55,618 bases of DNA, taken from NCBI GenBank assembly GCA_035536185.1, contig DATLOM010000079.1:1-55618 (forward strand), given 5' to 3'. Positions 24,339 through 32,170 of the stretch are shown here, one piece after another. Under the pieces are notes generated by a model that saw only the letters and a list, made by a program, of their open reading frames with translations, had not been told where the DNA came from and ran no database searches. The position numbers were made by a program, and so were the translations under genes. Source of the stretch: GCA-2861595 sp035536185. Its GTDB lineage: Bacteria > Actinomycetota > Acidimicrobiia > Acidimicrobiales > GCA-2861595. Within the stretch, counting starts at the first letter, position 1. Every line of letters starts with the position of its first letter.

Positions 24339-26413
24339 GCGCGGTAGTAGGCCAGAGCGCCGTCCTGCTCGGCTTCCTCGCCTCACTCGGCGGGGCCGCC
24401 ACCCTGCTGGCCGGCCTGGTCCGCCGGCGCCCGAAGCTGCTCAGAATGGGCCGGTCCTACGTCTGGGTGGTGCTGGCCGCCGCCGTGGTGGCCACCATCG
24501 TGATGGAGCGGGCGCTGGTGGGCCACGACTTCTCCCTGAAGTACGTGGCCGAGAACCACAGCCGGTCCACGCCGCTGATCTACACCATCGCCTCCCTGTG
24601 GGGCGCCCTGGAAGGGTCCATCCTGCTCTGGGCCCTGGTGCTGGCCGGCTACCTGGCCGTGATGGCCCACCGCTTCCGCCACCGGGCCGCCGACCCGCTG
24701 GTCGGGTGGGCGACGCTCACCGTGCTGCTCGTCTCCGTCTTCTTCTTCGGGCTCATGCTCGGCCCGGCCAACCCTTTCACCGAGGTCGCCGGCGCCATCC
24801 CGGCCGACGGAACCGGCCCCAACCCGCTGCTCCAGAACCACCCTCTGATGGCCTTCCACCCGCCCATCCTCTACCTGGGCTACGTCGGCTTCACCATCCC
24901 CTTCGCCTTCGCCGTGGCCGCCCTCGTGACCGGCCGGGTCGGCGACGGCGACGCCAAGGTGAAGGGCGAGCGGGTCGAGGGCTGGACCTCCGAGACCCGT
25001 CGCTGGACGCTCTTCGCCTGGGGCTTCCTGACCGTCGGAATCATCCTCGGGGCCTGGTGGTCATACGAGGTGCTGGGGTGGGGCGGGTACTGGGCGTGGG
25101 ACCCCGTGGAGAACGCCTCGTTCCTGCCCTGGCTGACGGGCACCGCCTACCTCCACTCGGCCATGGTCCAGGAGCGCCGGGGGATGCTGCGAGTGTGGAA
25201 CCTGTCCCTGCTGGTGGCCACCTTCAGCCTCACCATCCTCGGCACCTTCCTCACCCGGTCCGGCGTGCTGGATTCGGTTCACGCCTTCACCGAGTCGCCC
25301 ATCGGCCCGGCCATCCTCGGGTTCTTCGCCGTGATCGTGGCTGTGGGCGTGGGCCTCATCGGCTGGCGGGGCGACCATCTGCGCTCGCCGGGAACCATCG
25401 ACTCGCCCATCTCCCGTGAAGGCGCCTTCCTCCTCAACAACCTGCTGTTCGCCGCCTTCGCCTTCGTCGTCCTGCTGGGCACGGTGTTCCCCCTCATCGC
25501 CGAGGCCCTCGACGGCAGGCGGATCTCGGTCGGCCGCCCCTACTTCGACCGCATGACCACCCCGGTCGGCCTCACCCTGCTGTTCCTCATGGCCGTGGCC
25601 CCGGCGCTCCCGTGGCGCAAGGCATCCGGCGAGCTGCTCCGTACCCGCCTGCAGTGGCCGGCGTGGGCCGGCGGCCTCACTCTCGTGGCCTGCGTCCTGT
25701 TCGGCCTGCGCGGCCTGGCGCCTCTTCTCGCCTTCGGCCTCGGTGCCTTCGCCGCCGCCGCCGCCCTGCGCCAGCTGGTGCTCTCCTCCCGCCGGCAGGG
25801 CTGGCGGGGCCTGGTCGGGCGGGCCAACGGCGGCATGGTCGTGCACCTGGGCGTCATCGTCATTGCCGTGGCCTTCGCCGCCAGCTCGGCCTACGGCCAC
25901 CGGGCCGAGCTCCGCCTCTCGCCGGGGGAGTCGGCCACCCTGGCCGGCCACCGCCTCACCTACCTCGGCTCCCGCACCGTGCAGCACCCCAACCGCCGCG
26001 CCGTGGTCGCCGACGTGCGCGTCGACGGCGGCAAGATCTACCGCCCCGCCCTCAACCAGTTCCCCTTTGCCACGCAGGCCATAGGCACCCCCTCGGTGCG
26101 CACCGGCCTCCGCAACGACGTCTACCTGACCCTCATATCCCCGCCCCGCAGCAAGGGCGGCGACGCCGTCATCGCCGTGATCGTCCAACCCCTGGTCGTA
26201 TGGCTCTGGATCGGCGGCGGGATGATGGCCGTGGGCACTCTCATGGCCGCCGTCCCCGGCCGCCGCCGGCGCCCCACCGACCCCTCCTCCGCACCCCTCC
26301 CAGACGACAGGGCGACGACGGTCGGCCGCCGTGAGCCAGCCACGGGCCACGAGGCGCCAGGGGAGCAGGACGACGCGCGTGTCCCCGCCCCAGCCGCGGT
26401 CTTCGGCTCATGA
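24335..26413 (+). CDS. ccmF: Cytochrome c haem lyase subunit CcmF
   Basis: 692 residues with many membrane segments. The WWD motif is VLGWGGYWAWDPVENASFLPW; other conserved blocks are NPLLQNHPLMAFHPPILYLGYVG, LTRSGVLDSVHAF and, late, GGMVVHLGVIV. CcmF with CcmH/I ligates haem to apocytochrome c. The C-terminal ~45 residues after the last helix are low-complexity and extend to a stop in TCATGACC, opening the third repeat region. Spacing to ccmE is a four-base overlap. Confidence 0.95.
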   Translation: MSAVVGQSAVLLGFLASLGGAATLLAGLVRRRPKLLRMGRSYVWVVLAAAVVATIVMERALVGHDFSLKYVAENHSRSTPLIYTIASLWGALEGSILLWALVLAGYLAVMAHRFRHRAADPLVGWATLTVLLVSVFFFGLMLGPANPFTEVAGAIPADGTGPNPLLQNHPLMAFHPPILYLGYVGFTIPFAFAVAALVTGRVGDGDAKVKGERVEGWTSETRRWTLFAWGFLTVGIILGAWWSYEVLGWGGYWAWDPVENASFLPWLTGTAYLHSAMVQERRGMLRVWNLSLLVATFSLTILGTFLTRSGVLDSVHAFTESPIGPAILGFFAVIVAVGVGLIGWRGDHLRSPGTIDSPISREGAFLLNNLLFAAFAFVVLLGTVFPLIAEALDGRRISVGRPYFDRMTTPVGLTLLFLMAVAPALPWRKASGELLRTRLQWPAWAGGLTLVACVLFGLRGLAPLLAFGLGAFAAAAALRQLVLSSRRQGWRGLVGRANGGMVVHLGVIVIAVAFAASSAYGHRAELRLSPGESATLAGHRLTYLGSRTVQHPNRRAVVADVRVDGGKIYRPALNQFPFATQAIGTPSVRTGLRNDVYLTLISPPRSKGGDAVIAVIVQPLVVWLWIGGGMMAVGTLMAAVPGRRRRPTDPSSAPLPDDRATTVGRREPATGHEAPGEQDDARVPAPAAVFGS

Positions 26414-26771
26414 CCATGGCTGCTCACCGGTCGGCAATCCGCCACAGAGGCCGGCGTTCCGGCCCTCGGGTAGGGCGGGTTGGCCCACGACCCGGAGCCT
26501 GCCCCCCCGCCGCCACCCGATCTCGGGCACATGACCATGGCCGCTCACCGGTTGGTAATCCGCCACGGATGTCAGGCCAGGGTCGCACCCGTCGGGGTAG
26601 GGCGGGCTTGGCCCACAGCCCTCCCGTCACCCGAAGCGATCTCGGGCAAATGACCATGGCTGCTCACCGGTTCGGAATCCGCCGCGAAGGCGGGCCCAGC
26701 GGCCGGGCCGCCGGGGCAGGGCGGGGTCGGCCTGCGGTCTCCAGCCCTGACCTCCGCACGGCCCGGCACCT
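26396..26771 (+). repeat. Three diverged ~120-bp tandem units ahead of ccmG
   Basis: Each unit opens with ATGACCATGGC(T/C)GCTCACCGG at 26410, 26531 and 26650, preceded in units 2 and 3 by GATCTCGGGCA. A second shared block near the middle reads GGGTAGGGCGGG or similar. The ccmG ATGAC at 26772 falls at the next expected position (spacings 121, 119 and 122), so the ccmG start is effectively the fourth unit boundary. Confidence 0.85.
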
Positions 26772-26775
26772 ATGA
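26410..26775 (+). CDS. Bridging ORF between ccmF and ccmG (possible coupling ORF)
   Basis: A 121-codon frame starts at the ATG overlapping the ccmF stop and ends at the TGA overlapping the ccmG ATG (26772-26775). It begins MTMAAHR; ccmG begins MTTAART. The frame crosses three ~120-bp repeat units and encodes an arginine-, glycine- and proline-rich sequence with no domain. ccmG lacks a visible ribosome site, so this ORF may matter for coupling; the peptide itself may not. Confidence 0.3.
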   Translation: MTMAAHRSAIRHRGRRSGPRVGRVGPRPGACPPAATRSRAHDHGRSPVGNPPRMSGQGRTRRGRAGLAHSPPVTRSDLGQMTMAAHRFGIRREGGPSGRAAGAGRGRPAVSSPDLRTARHL

Positions 26776-27395
26776 CAACCGCCGCACGCACCGAGGTGGA
26801 GGAGACCTGTGCCGCCGGCGATGCCGGCGCCCGTGCCCTTGCGCCGCCGCCGCCCCGCCGCCCCCGGACAGCCCGCTGGATCGCCCTGAGCGTGGGCCTC
26901 GTCGTCGCCCTCCTGGTCGTCACCCTGGCCACCCGCCGCCCCGCCTCCGACGTGGTCGCCCCCAGCCCGATCGTCGGCCAATCCGCGCCGGAGGTCGAAG
27001 GCGCCAACCTCAACGGTGCCGCCACCAAGCTGTCGGACCTGAGGGGGCGCTACGTGGTCGTCAACTTCTTCGCCACGTGGTGCGTCCCGTGCCTCCAGGA
27101 GCACCCGGAGCTGTTGCGGTTCGCCGACCGCCACCCGCCCGAGCAGGCCCAGGTGATGATGGTCGTCTACGACGACCAGCCGCCCGACGTCCGTGCCTTC
27201 TTCAGGAAGCGGGGCGGCGCCTGGCCGGTCCTCGACGACCCTGGCGCCAAGGTGGACTTCGGCGTGAGGGGGGTGCCGGAGTCCTTCCTCGTAGCCCCTG
27301 ACGGCCTTGTGCTCACCCGCCTGGTCGGCGGGGTCACCGCTGACGGCTTGGACCGTCTCCTGACCCAGGCCGAGGCGCAGCGGGATTCCCGATGA
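26772..27395 (+). CDS. ccmG: Thioredoxin-like CcmG/ResA protein
   Basis: 207 residues: a basic N-terminus, one membrane anchor (about 37-57) and an outward thioredoxin fold with the active site FFATWCVPCLQEHPELL and the cis-proline loop GVRGVPESFLV. It reduces apocytochrome or CcmH disulfides with electrons from CcdA. Start at ATG 26772, overlapped by the bridging ORF. The stop overlaps the ccmH ATG (27392-27395). Confidence 0.92.
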   Translation: MTTAARTEVEETCAAGDAGARALAPPPPRRPRTARWIALSVGLVVALLVVTLATRRPASDVVAPSPIVGQSAPEVEGANLNGAATKLSDLRGRYVVVNFFATWCVPCLQEHPELLRFADRHPPEQAQVMMVVYDDQPPDVRAFFRKRGGAWPVLDDPGAKVDFGVRGVPESFLVAPDGLVLTRLVGGVTADGLDRLLTQAEAQRDSR

Positions 27396-27847
27396 GGCGA
27401 TGGTTCTCCTACGCCGTCCTGCTGGTGATCGTGTGTACTGCGCTGTTCCTGGGCACCGGCAGGGGCGACGGCCCGGCCACTGCCGCCGAGCGGGCCGACC
27501 ACATCTCCAGTGAGGTCCGCTGTCCCACCTGCGAGGGGCTGTCGGCCGCCGAGTCGGAGTCCCCGGCATCGCTCGCCATCCGCAAGGAGATCCGTCGGCG
27601 GGTGGACAGCGGGCAGAGCGACGACGAGATCCGCAGCTTCCTCGTCGGTCGCTACGGCCACGACATCCTCCTGCGGCCCGGCGCCACCGGGATCGCCGCC
27701 CTGGTGTGGGCGCTACCCGTGGCCGTCCTCGTCTGTGCCCTCGCCGGCCTGGCCGTCGCCTTCCGGCGGTGGCGGGCCAGGGCCGCCCTCGATGGCATCG
27801 CCACCCCCGACGACCGCCTCCTGGTCGACCAGGCCCTGCACCGGTGA
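27392..27847 (+). CDS. ccmH: Apocytochrome thiol-handling protein CcmH
   Basis: 151 residues. After a signal/anchor helix the CcmH domain carries EVRCPTCEGLSAAESESP, the RCxxC motif, and IRSFLVGRYGHDILLRP. One membrane helix (about 103-123) and a short cytoplasmic tail follow. It corresponds to the short CcmH/NrfF form, with the TPR part encoded separately downstream. The stop overlaps the next start in GTGA. Confidence 0.93.
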   Translation: MRRWFSYAVLLVIVCTALFLGTGRGDGPATAAERADHISSEVRCPTCEGLSAAESESPASLAIRKEIRRRVDSGQSDDEIRSFLVGRYGHDILLRPGATGIAALVWALPVAVLVCALAGLAVAFRRWRARAALDGIATPDDRLLVDQALHR

Positions 27848-28707
27848 GCGTCGTGGTGGGGGACTCGTCGCTGGCGGAGCTGCACGAGCAGCGTGCCTTC
27901 CTGCTGCGCTCCCTGGAGGACCTCGAAGCCGAGCGGGAGGCCGGCGACGTCGACGACGCCGACTACGAGGCCCTGCGCAGCTCCTACACCGCTCGGGCTG
28001 CCGCTGTCCTGCGGGCCATCGGGGCCGCCGAGGAGGCCCCTGGAACGTCGGCCGCCGCAGACGAACCCGCGGCGGGTGCCCACCCGAGGTCGTCGTTCCT
28101 CGCCAGGGGCGCCTCGCCCCGCCGGCGCTGGGCCCGCCCTCTCCTCACCGTTGTCAGCGTCCTGGCTCTGGCCGGCCTGGCCGGAGCCCTCATGGCCCGA
28201 TCAGCCGGCGAGCGGCTCCCCGGCGAGGCAGCCACCGGATCGCTGACGTCCACCGGTGCCTCCTCGGACCTCCAGCGGGCCCGGCTCCTGATCGGCGAGG
28301 GCAAGACGCTGGAGGCCATCAAGACCTTCGACAAGATCCTGCGGGAGGACCCCCGCCAGCCCGAGGCCCTGGCCTACCGGGGGTGGCTGCTCCGGCTGGC
28401 CGGCCGGGCCGGCGGCAACCCCAGCCTGATCGACAGCGGGATGGCCTTCATCGAACGCGCCGTGGCCGCCGACCCCACCTACCCCGACGCCCACTTCTTC
28501 CGGGGCGTGATCCTGTACCAGGACCGGCGCGACCCCGCCGGTGCCGTGGCCGAGTTCCGCGCCTTCCTCGCCAACGACCCGCCCCCGGAGATGGTCCCCG
28601 TGGTGGAGGACAGCCTCCGCCGCGCTCTCGCCGACAGCCAGGCGGCGGGAGCGGCCCCGCCAACGCCCGAGGGCCAGCCCCAGCCGCAAGCTCCGCCACA
28701 GCCGTAG
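27844..28707 (+). CDS. ccmI: CcmI/CycH-like TPR protein
   Basis: 287 residues from GTG 27844. The N-terminal ~55 residues are acidic and helical (LHEQRAFLLRSLEDLEAERE) as in CcmI; a membrane helix (about 98-118) is followed by TPR-like repeats, including ARLLIGEGKTLEAIKTFDKI and YPDAHFFRGVILYQD. CcmI/CycH presents apocytochrome to the CcmF-CcmH ligase. The proline-glutamine end (PQPQAPPQP) is low-complexity. It closes the operon; a tandem repeat follows at once. Confidence 0.85.
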   Translation: MSVVVGDSSLAELHEQRAFLLRSLEDLEAEREAGDVDDADYEALRSSYTARAAAVLRAIGAAEEAPGTSAAADEPAAGAHPRSSFLARGASPRRRWARPLLTVVSVLALAGLAGALMARSAGERLPGEAATGSLTSTGASSDLQRARLLIGEGKTLEAIKTFDKILREDPRQPEALAYRGWLLRLAGRAGGNPSLIDSGMAFIERAVAADPTYPDAHFFRGVILYQDRRDPAGAVAEFRAFLANDPPPEMVPVVEDSLRRALADSQAAGAAPPTPEGQPQPQAPPQP

Positions 28708-28709
28708 GC

Positions 28710-28803
28710 GGCTGTAGCGCCGGCCCGCCCCAACCGCGGCGGCTGTAGCGCCGGCCCCGCCCAACCGTGGCCGGCTGTAGCGCCGGCCCCGCCCCAGCCG
28801 TAC
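28710..28803 (+). repeat. Three ~31-bp tandem repeats after ccmI
   Basis: Units begin GGCTGTAGCGCCGGCCCCGC at 28710 (one C fewer in its run), 28741 and 28773 and end near CAACCG. Each carries TAG, and the period is 31-32, so unlike the bridging repeats this one is not held open in every frame. No gene uses it. Confidence 0.85.
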
Positions 28804-29060
28804 CCGAAGCCCCGGCACCCGCAGCCGCCACAGATCCGGCCGCCCGCAGCGCTGGTTCGCCGCCCGCACCGTAGCCGCCACAGGCCAGCCGGCCGACTCG
28901 CCGCCGCCCCATCGCCCAGCGGCTGACCGCCGTTTGCCACTGAGGTCGCGACCCGCCGACTCGAGCCTGGCCCGAAAGGAGGACCACCCCGGACGCGTCA
29001 TAGCCGGAAATAGCCCGTTCGGGGCCTCCACCCCCCGGACCGGCCCGCCGATAAGCCGCT
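28804..29060. other. Non-coding stretch after the ccm operon
   Basis: Proline/arginine-rich open frames exist on both strands, but none has a ribosome site or domain. No clear terminator or promoter was seen. Confidence 0.4.
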
Positions 29061-29939
29061 GTGACACATTCGCGCACTGCCCTGTCCGCCCTGGCGGCCC
29101 CTGCCGTCGCCGCGGCGTTGTTCCTGTTGCCCTCGGGTCCGGTCCATGCGCTGACGGCCCCGACCGTGCCCCTGGTGACGGTGCCGACGGTGCCCCTGTC
29201 CAGCGTGACTGTCCCGCAGGTGAGCACCCCCACAGTGCCTTCGGTCACCGTGCCGACGGTGCCTGGCGTCACGGTGCCCACGGTGCCCGGCGTCACCGTC
29301 CCCACGGTGCCCGGCGTCACAGTTCCGACCGTTCCGGGTGTCACCCTGCCCACGGTCCCAGGCGTCACCGCGCCGACCCTCCCCACGACCAGCGTCACCG
29401 TGCCGGGCGGCGTGCTGCCCAACGGGCTGTACGAGTGCTCTCACTTCCTCACGCAGAACGCCGCCCAGCTGGCCCTGAACGCCGATCCGCGCCAGGCTCC
29501 TCTTCTCGATTCCAACCGTGACGGGCTCGCCTGCACGCAGCTTCCGTCCGGGCCGGCTACTGCCCCCGGCACGAGTAGCGGGTCCGGCGGCACCGTCGCC
29601 GGCGCCGGCGGCTCACCGGGCACCGTCGATGGCAGCGCGAACGCCGCCATAGGGACGTCCGGCCCGGGTAGGGATAGGACCGGCGGTGCCTCCGGAAGTC
29701 AGGCCGCAGGCTCCAGCGGTGCCGGCGGCACCTCTGCGACCAGCAGCAGCGCCAGCGGCGCCACCCGTGGCCTCGACGGCCTCGACGGGACCGTGGCCGC
29801 AGGGGCCGAGACGTCGAGGTCGGACAAGTCCACCGCCGAGCAGAGCGCCGGCTTGTCGATCCTGGCCGTGCTGATGCTCGGGCTCATCGTCGCCGGGACC
29901 GCCGTGGTGGGCGCCCGGAAATCCTCACACTGGTCGTGA
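29061..29939 (+). CDS. Secreted VPTVPG-repeat protein with Excalibur-like domain and C-terminal anchor
   Basis: 292 residues from GTG 29061, with a signal peptide (about 1-30). Residues ~33-115 are an eight-residue repeat, VTVPTVPG and variants. A ~40-residue Excalibur-like segment follows: YECSHFLTQNAAQLALNAD, then LDSNRDGLAC, with two Cys and the calcium-loop-like DxNxDG. A glycine/serine-rich linker leads to a C-terminal helix (ILAVLMLGLIVAGTAVV) and a short basic tail. It is probably anchored with the repeat region spanning the wall (inference). No LPxTG is present. Confidence 0.75.
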   Translation: MTHSRTALSALAAPAVAAALFLLPSGPVHALTAPTVPLVTVPTVPLSSVTVPQVSTPTVPSVTVPTVPGVTVPTVPGVTVPTVPGVTVPTVPGVTLPTVPGVTAPTLPTTSVTVPGGVLPNGLYECSHFLTQNAAQLALNADPRQAPLLDSNRDGLACTQLPSGPATAPGTSSGSGGTVAGAGGSPGTVDGSANAAIGTSGPGRDRTGGASGSQAAGSSGAGGTSATSSSASGATRGLDGLDGTVAAGAETSRSDKSTAEQSAGLSILAVLMLGLIVAGTAVVGARKSSHWS

Positions 29940-29963
29940 GGAAGGTCCTGCGTTAGGAGGGGC

Positions 29964-29999
29964 CGCAAAGGGGCAGCGGGTGGGTTCTGCCCCTTTGCG
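29964..29999 (+). terminator. 13-bp perfect hairpin
   Basis: CGCAAAGGGGCAG at 29964-29976 pairs perfectly with CTGCCCCTTTGCG at 29987-29999 around a ten-base loop, 24 bases after the secreted protein's stop. No T-run follows. The next gene is on the opposite strand, so it may serve both. Confidence 0.7.
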
Positions 30000-30150
30000 A
30001 CCCGGGCTGGGGAATCGGTGCCGTCTGCATCCCGAAGCCAGTTATCCGGTCCTCCGAAGGCATCGTCGCGCCGCCCTGGGACGCTTTCAATAACAGATTT
30101 CGTCCGATACATGCTCCCCGACATCTAGCGACACGACCTTCACCGGGGCT

Positions 30151-31398
30151 TCATGAGGCCAGGGCCCGGAGCCGCTGGACGACCCGGGGGAGTGCCTCGA
30201 GGAGCGAGTCCACGTCAGCCGGATCGGTGGACCAGCCCACCGACACCCGCAGCGACCGCTCGGCCTCCACCCCCATGGCCGCCAGCACGGGTGACGGTTC
30301 GAGGGATTCCGAGGAGCACGCCGACCCGGAATGGGCGGCGATCCCGGCCTGGTCGAGCCCGAGAAGGACGGCCTCGGCCTCGACTCCCTCCACTCCCAGG
30401 CAGACGATGTGGGGGAGGCGCCGCTCGGTGTCGCCGTAGGCGGCGACGCCCCAGATCTTGCCGGCGTCGTCCAGCACCCGTTCGGTCTGTTGCCGGGCCA
30501 CGGCGGCCTCGGCATCGAGGTGGAGGGCCTCGCAGGCGGCGCCGAAGCCGACTATGGCGGGGACGTTCTCCACCCCCGCCCGCCGGGCCCGCTCCTGGTC
30601 CCCACCAACCACCAGCGGGTCGAAGCGCAGGCCCCGGCGCACGAGCAGGGCCCCGATGCCCTTGGGCCCGCCGAGCTTGTGGGCGCTGACCGACATCAGG
30701 TCGGCCTGGACGGCTCCGAAGTCCACCGGCACGTGGCCGGCCGCCGCCGCCGCGTCCACGTGGACGAGCACGCCCGCGGCTCGGCACCGGCTGGTCACCT
30801 CCTCGACGGGCTGGAGCGTCCCCACCTCGTGGTTCCCCCACTGGCAGTGCACGAGGGCGATCCGCCCGCCGGGCGCGAGGCTCTCGGGGTGATTGCCGCC
30901 GGGTGACGAGGCTCCCACCTCGGCCGGCCCGGTCGCATCTGTCGGTCCTAGTTCCGGCCGACGTCCTGGCGGCTGATCGTGCCCCAGGAGGCCGCCGTGG
31001 TCGAGCAGGTTCCCGAGCCAGGGGAGGTCGATCCGGCCCAGCCGGTCCACCGGTATCTCCAGCACCTCGGCATGGCGGGCGGAGGCGTCCCGAACGGCGG
31101 AGTGCTCGACGGCGGCAGCCAGGATCGTTCCTCCGGGTCGTGATCGGGTGGCGCCCCAGACGGCGGCGTTGACCGCTTCGGTGGCGCCACTCGTGAAGAC
31201 CACCTCACGAGGGCGGGCCCCGAGAAAGCTTGCAACCTTCTCCCGGGCGTCCTCCACCGCGGCGCGGGCCATCCTCCCCTCGGTATGGACCCGCCCTGGG
31301 TCGCCGGCGCCGTCGCCGCTTAGCCACGGCAGCATGGCCTCCACGACCTCCGGGCGGGCCGGCGAGGTGGAGGCGTGGTCTAGGTAGTGGCGCGGCAC
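30151..31398 (-). CDS. Cysteine desulfurase (IscS/NifS-type)
   Basis: 415 residues from GTG 31398. PLP-enzyme features are YLDHASTSPARPEV, TSGATEAVNAAVWG, VEHSAV, HVDAAAAAGHVP, SAHKLGGPKG (PLP lysine) and HSGSACSS (active-site Cys loop). It should supply persulfide sulfur for Fe-S clusters or thiolation. Residues ~133-176 form a hydrophilic insertion not seen in typical IscS, and the usual HANNE reads HCQWGNHE. The SufR-like regulator lies 19 bases upstream on the same strand and mrp beyond it, which supports an Fe-S role. Confidence 0.9.
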   Translation of the reverse strand: MPRHYLDHASTSPARPEVVEAMLPWLSGDGAGDPGRVHTEGRMARAAVEDAREKVASFLGARPREVVFTSGATEAVNAAVWGATRSRPGGTILAAAVEHSAVRDASARHAEVLEIPVDRLGRIDLPWLGNLLDHGGLLGHDQPPGRRPELGPTDATGPAEVGASSPGGNHPESLAPGGRIALVHCQWGNHEVGTLQPVEEVTSRCRAAGVLVHVDAAAAAGHVPVDFGAVQADLMSVSAHKLGGPKGIGALLVRRGLRFDPLVVGGDQERARRAGVENVPAIVGFGAACEALHLDAEAAVARQQTERVLDDAGKIWGVAAYGDTERRLPHIVCLGVEGVEAEAVLLGLDQAGIAAHSGSACSSESLEPSPVLAAMGVEAERSLRVSVGWSTDPADVDSLLEALPRVVQRLRALAS

Positions 31399-31417
31399 GA
31401 GGGCCCCCGGAGAGTCG

Positions 31418-32122
31418 TCAGACGGAGGTGACGCAGCTGGAGTCGCCCTGGGCCCGCGAGGCCATGGTGGCGGGCGTGGTCTCGCCGTAGAGGCCGGCGA
31501 GCATGCCCCGCACGATCCCCCGGTCGACGGCGCAGATGACCGGGTGCTGGGTGGCCGTGTCGCCGAAGGGGCACTGGTCGGCCACGATGGTGAGCGAGGA
31601 GCCGCGGGCCTCGGCATGGGCGGCGAACCCGTGGGCGGTGAGAGCCTCGGCCACGGCGTGGAGGGCGGCCCGGAAGGACCGGTGGCTGTCGCCGGGCGAC
31701 ATGTGCCGGGCCAGGCGGGCGCCGTACTCCTCGCCGACCTCCTCGGCCATGGCCTCGGCCTTGTCCTCGGGCACCAGGGCCAGGGCCCGCCCGAGCAGGG
31801 TGACGAGCAGGTCGTCCCGCCGGCCGGGGAACTCGATGCGCTTCTCGGTGGCCCGGTACCGCTTGGAGGGCCGCCCGGCGCCGCCGTTCTCCGGGCGCTC
31901 TACGTGGACCTCGAGGTAACCGCCGGCGGCCAGCTTGTCGAGGTGGTGGCGGGCCACGTTGGCGTGCAGCTCGAAGTGCTGGGCGACCTCGGTGGCGGTT
32001 ACGCCGCTGGCGCCCTCCCGGGCGAACAGGAAGATGTCCCGCCGGGTGGGATCACCGAAGGCCGAGGTTACGGCGGCGACCGAGGCGGAGAACTCGCCCT
32101 CGTCGAAGACCGGGTGTTCCAC
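31418..32122 (-). CDS. SufR-like Fe-S-sensing transcriptional repressor
   Basis: 234 residues from GTG 32122. The N-terminal winged helix includes SAFGDPTRRDIFLF, ATEVAQHFELHANVARHHLD and GRPSKRYRAT. The C-terminal domain has cysteines at about 184, 197 and 230; CPFGDTATQHPVIC is the C-x12-C spacing of SufR, which binds a cluster and represses Fe-S assembly genes when it is loaded. It sits between a cysteine desulfurase and divergent mrp, the expected targets. Binding to the shared 48-bp gap is an inference. Confidence 0.8.
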   Translation of the reverse strand: MEHPVFDEGEFSASVAAVTSAFGDPTRRDIFLFAREGASGVTATEVAQHFELHANVARHHLDKLAAGGYLEVHVERPENGGAGRPSKRYRATEKRIEFPGRRDDLLVTLLGRALALVPEDKAEAMAEEVGEEYGARLARHMSPGDSHRSFRAALHAVAEALTAHGFAAHAEARGSSLTIVADQCPFGDTATQHPVICAVDRGIVRGMLAGLYGETTPATMASRAQGDSSCVTSV

Positions 32123-32170
32123 GCACGTATTCTACCTGTTCAGCTCGTGCAAACCCCCGAGGAGGGCGGC
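32123..32170. promoter_or_regulatory. Divergent promoter/operator between the SufR-like gene and mrp
   Basis: GCACG at 32123-32127 and CGTGC at 32146-32150 form an inverted repeat. TATTCT at 32128-32133 could be a plus-strand -10 element. GGAGG at 32161-32165 is the ribosome site of mrp. The left arm abuts the regulator's own start codon, so self-regulation is plausible. Confidence 0.5.
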
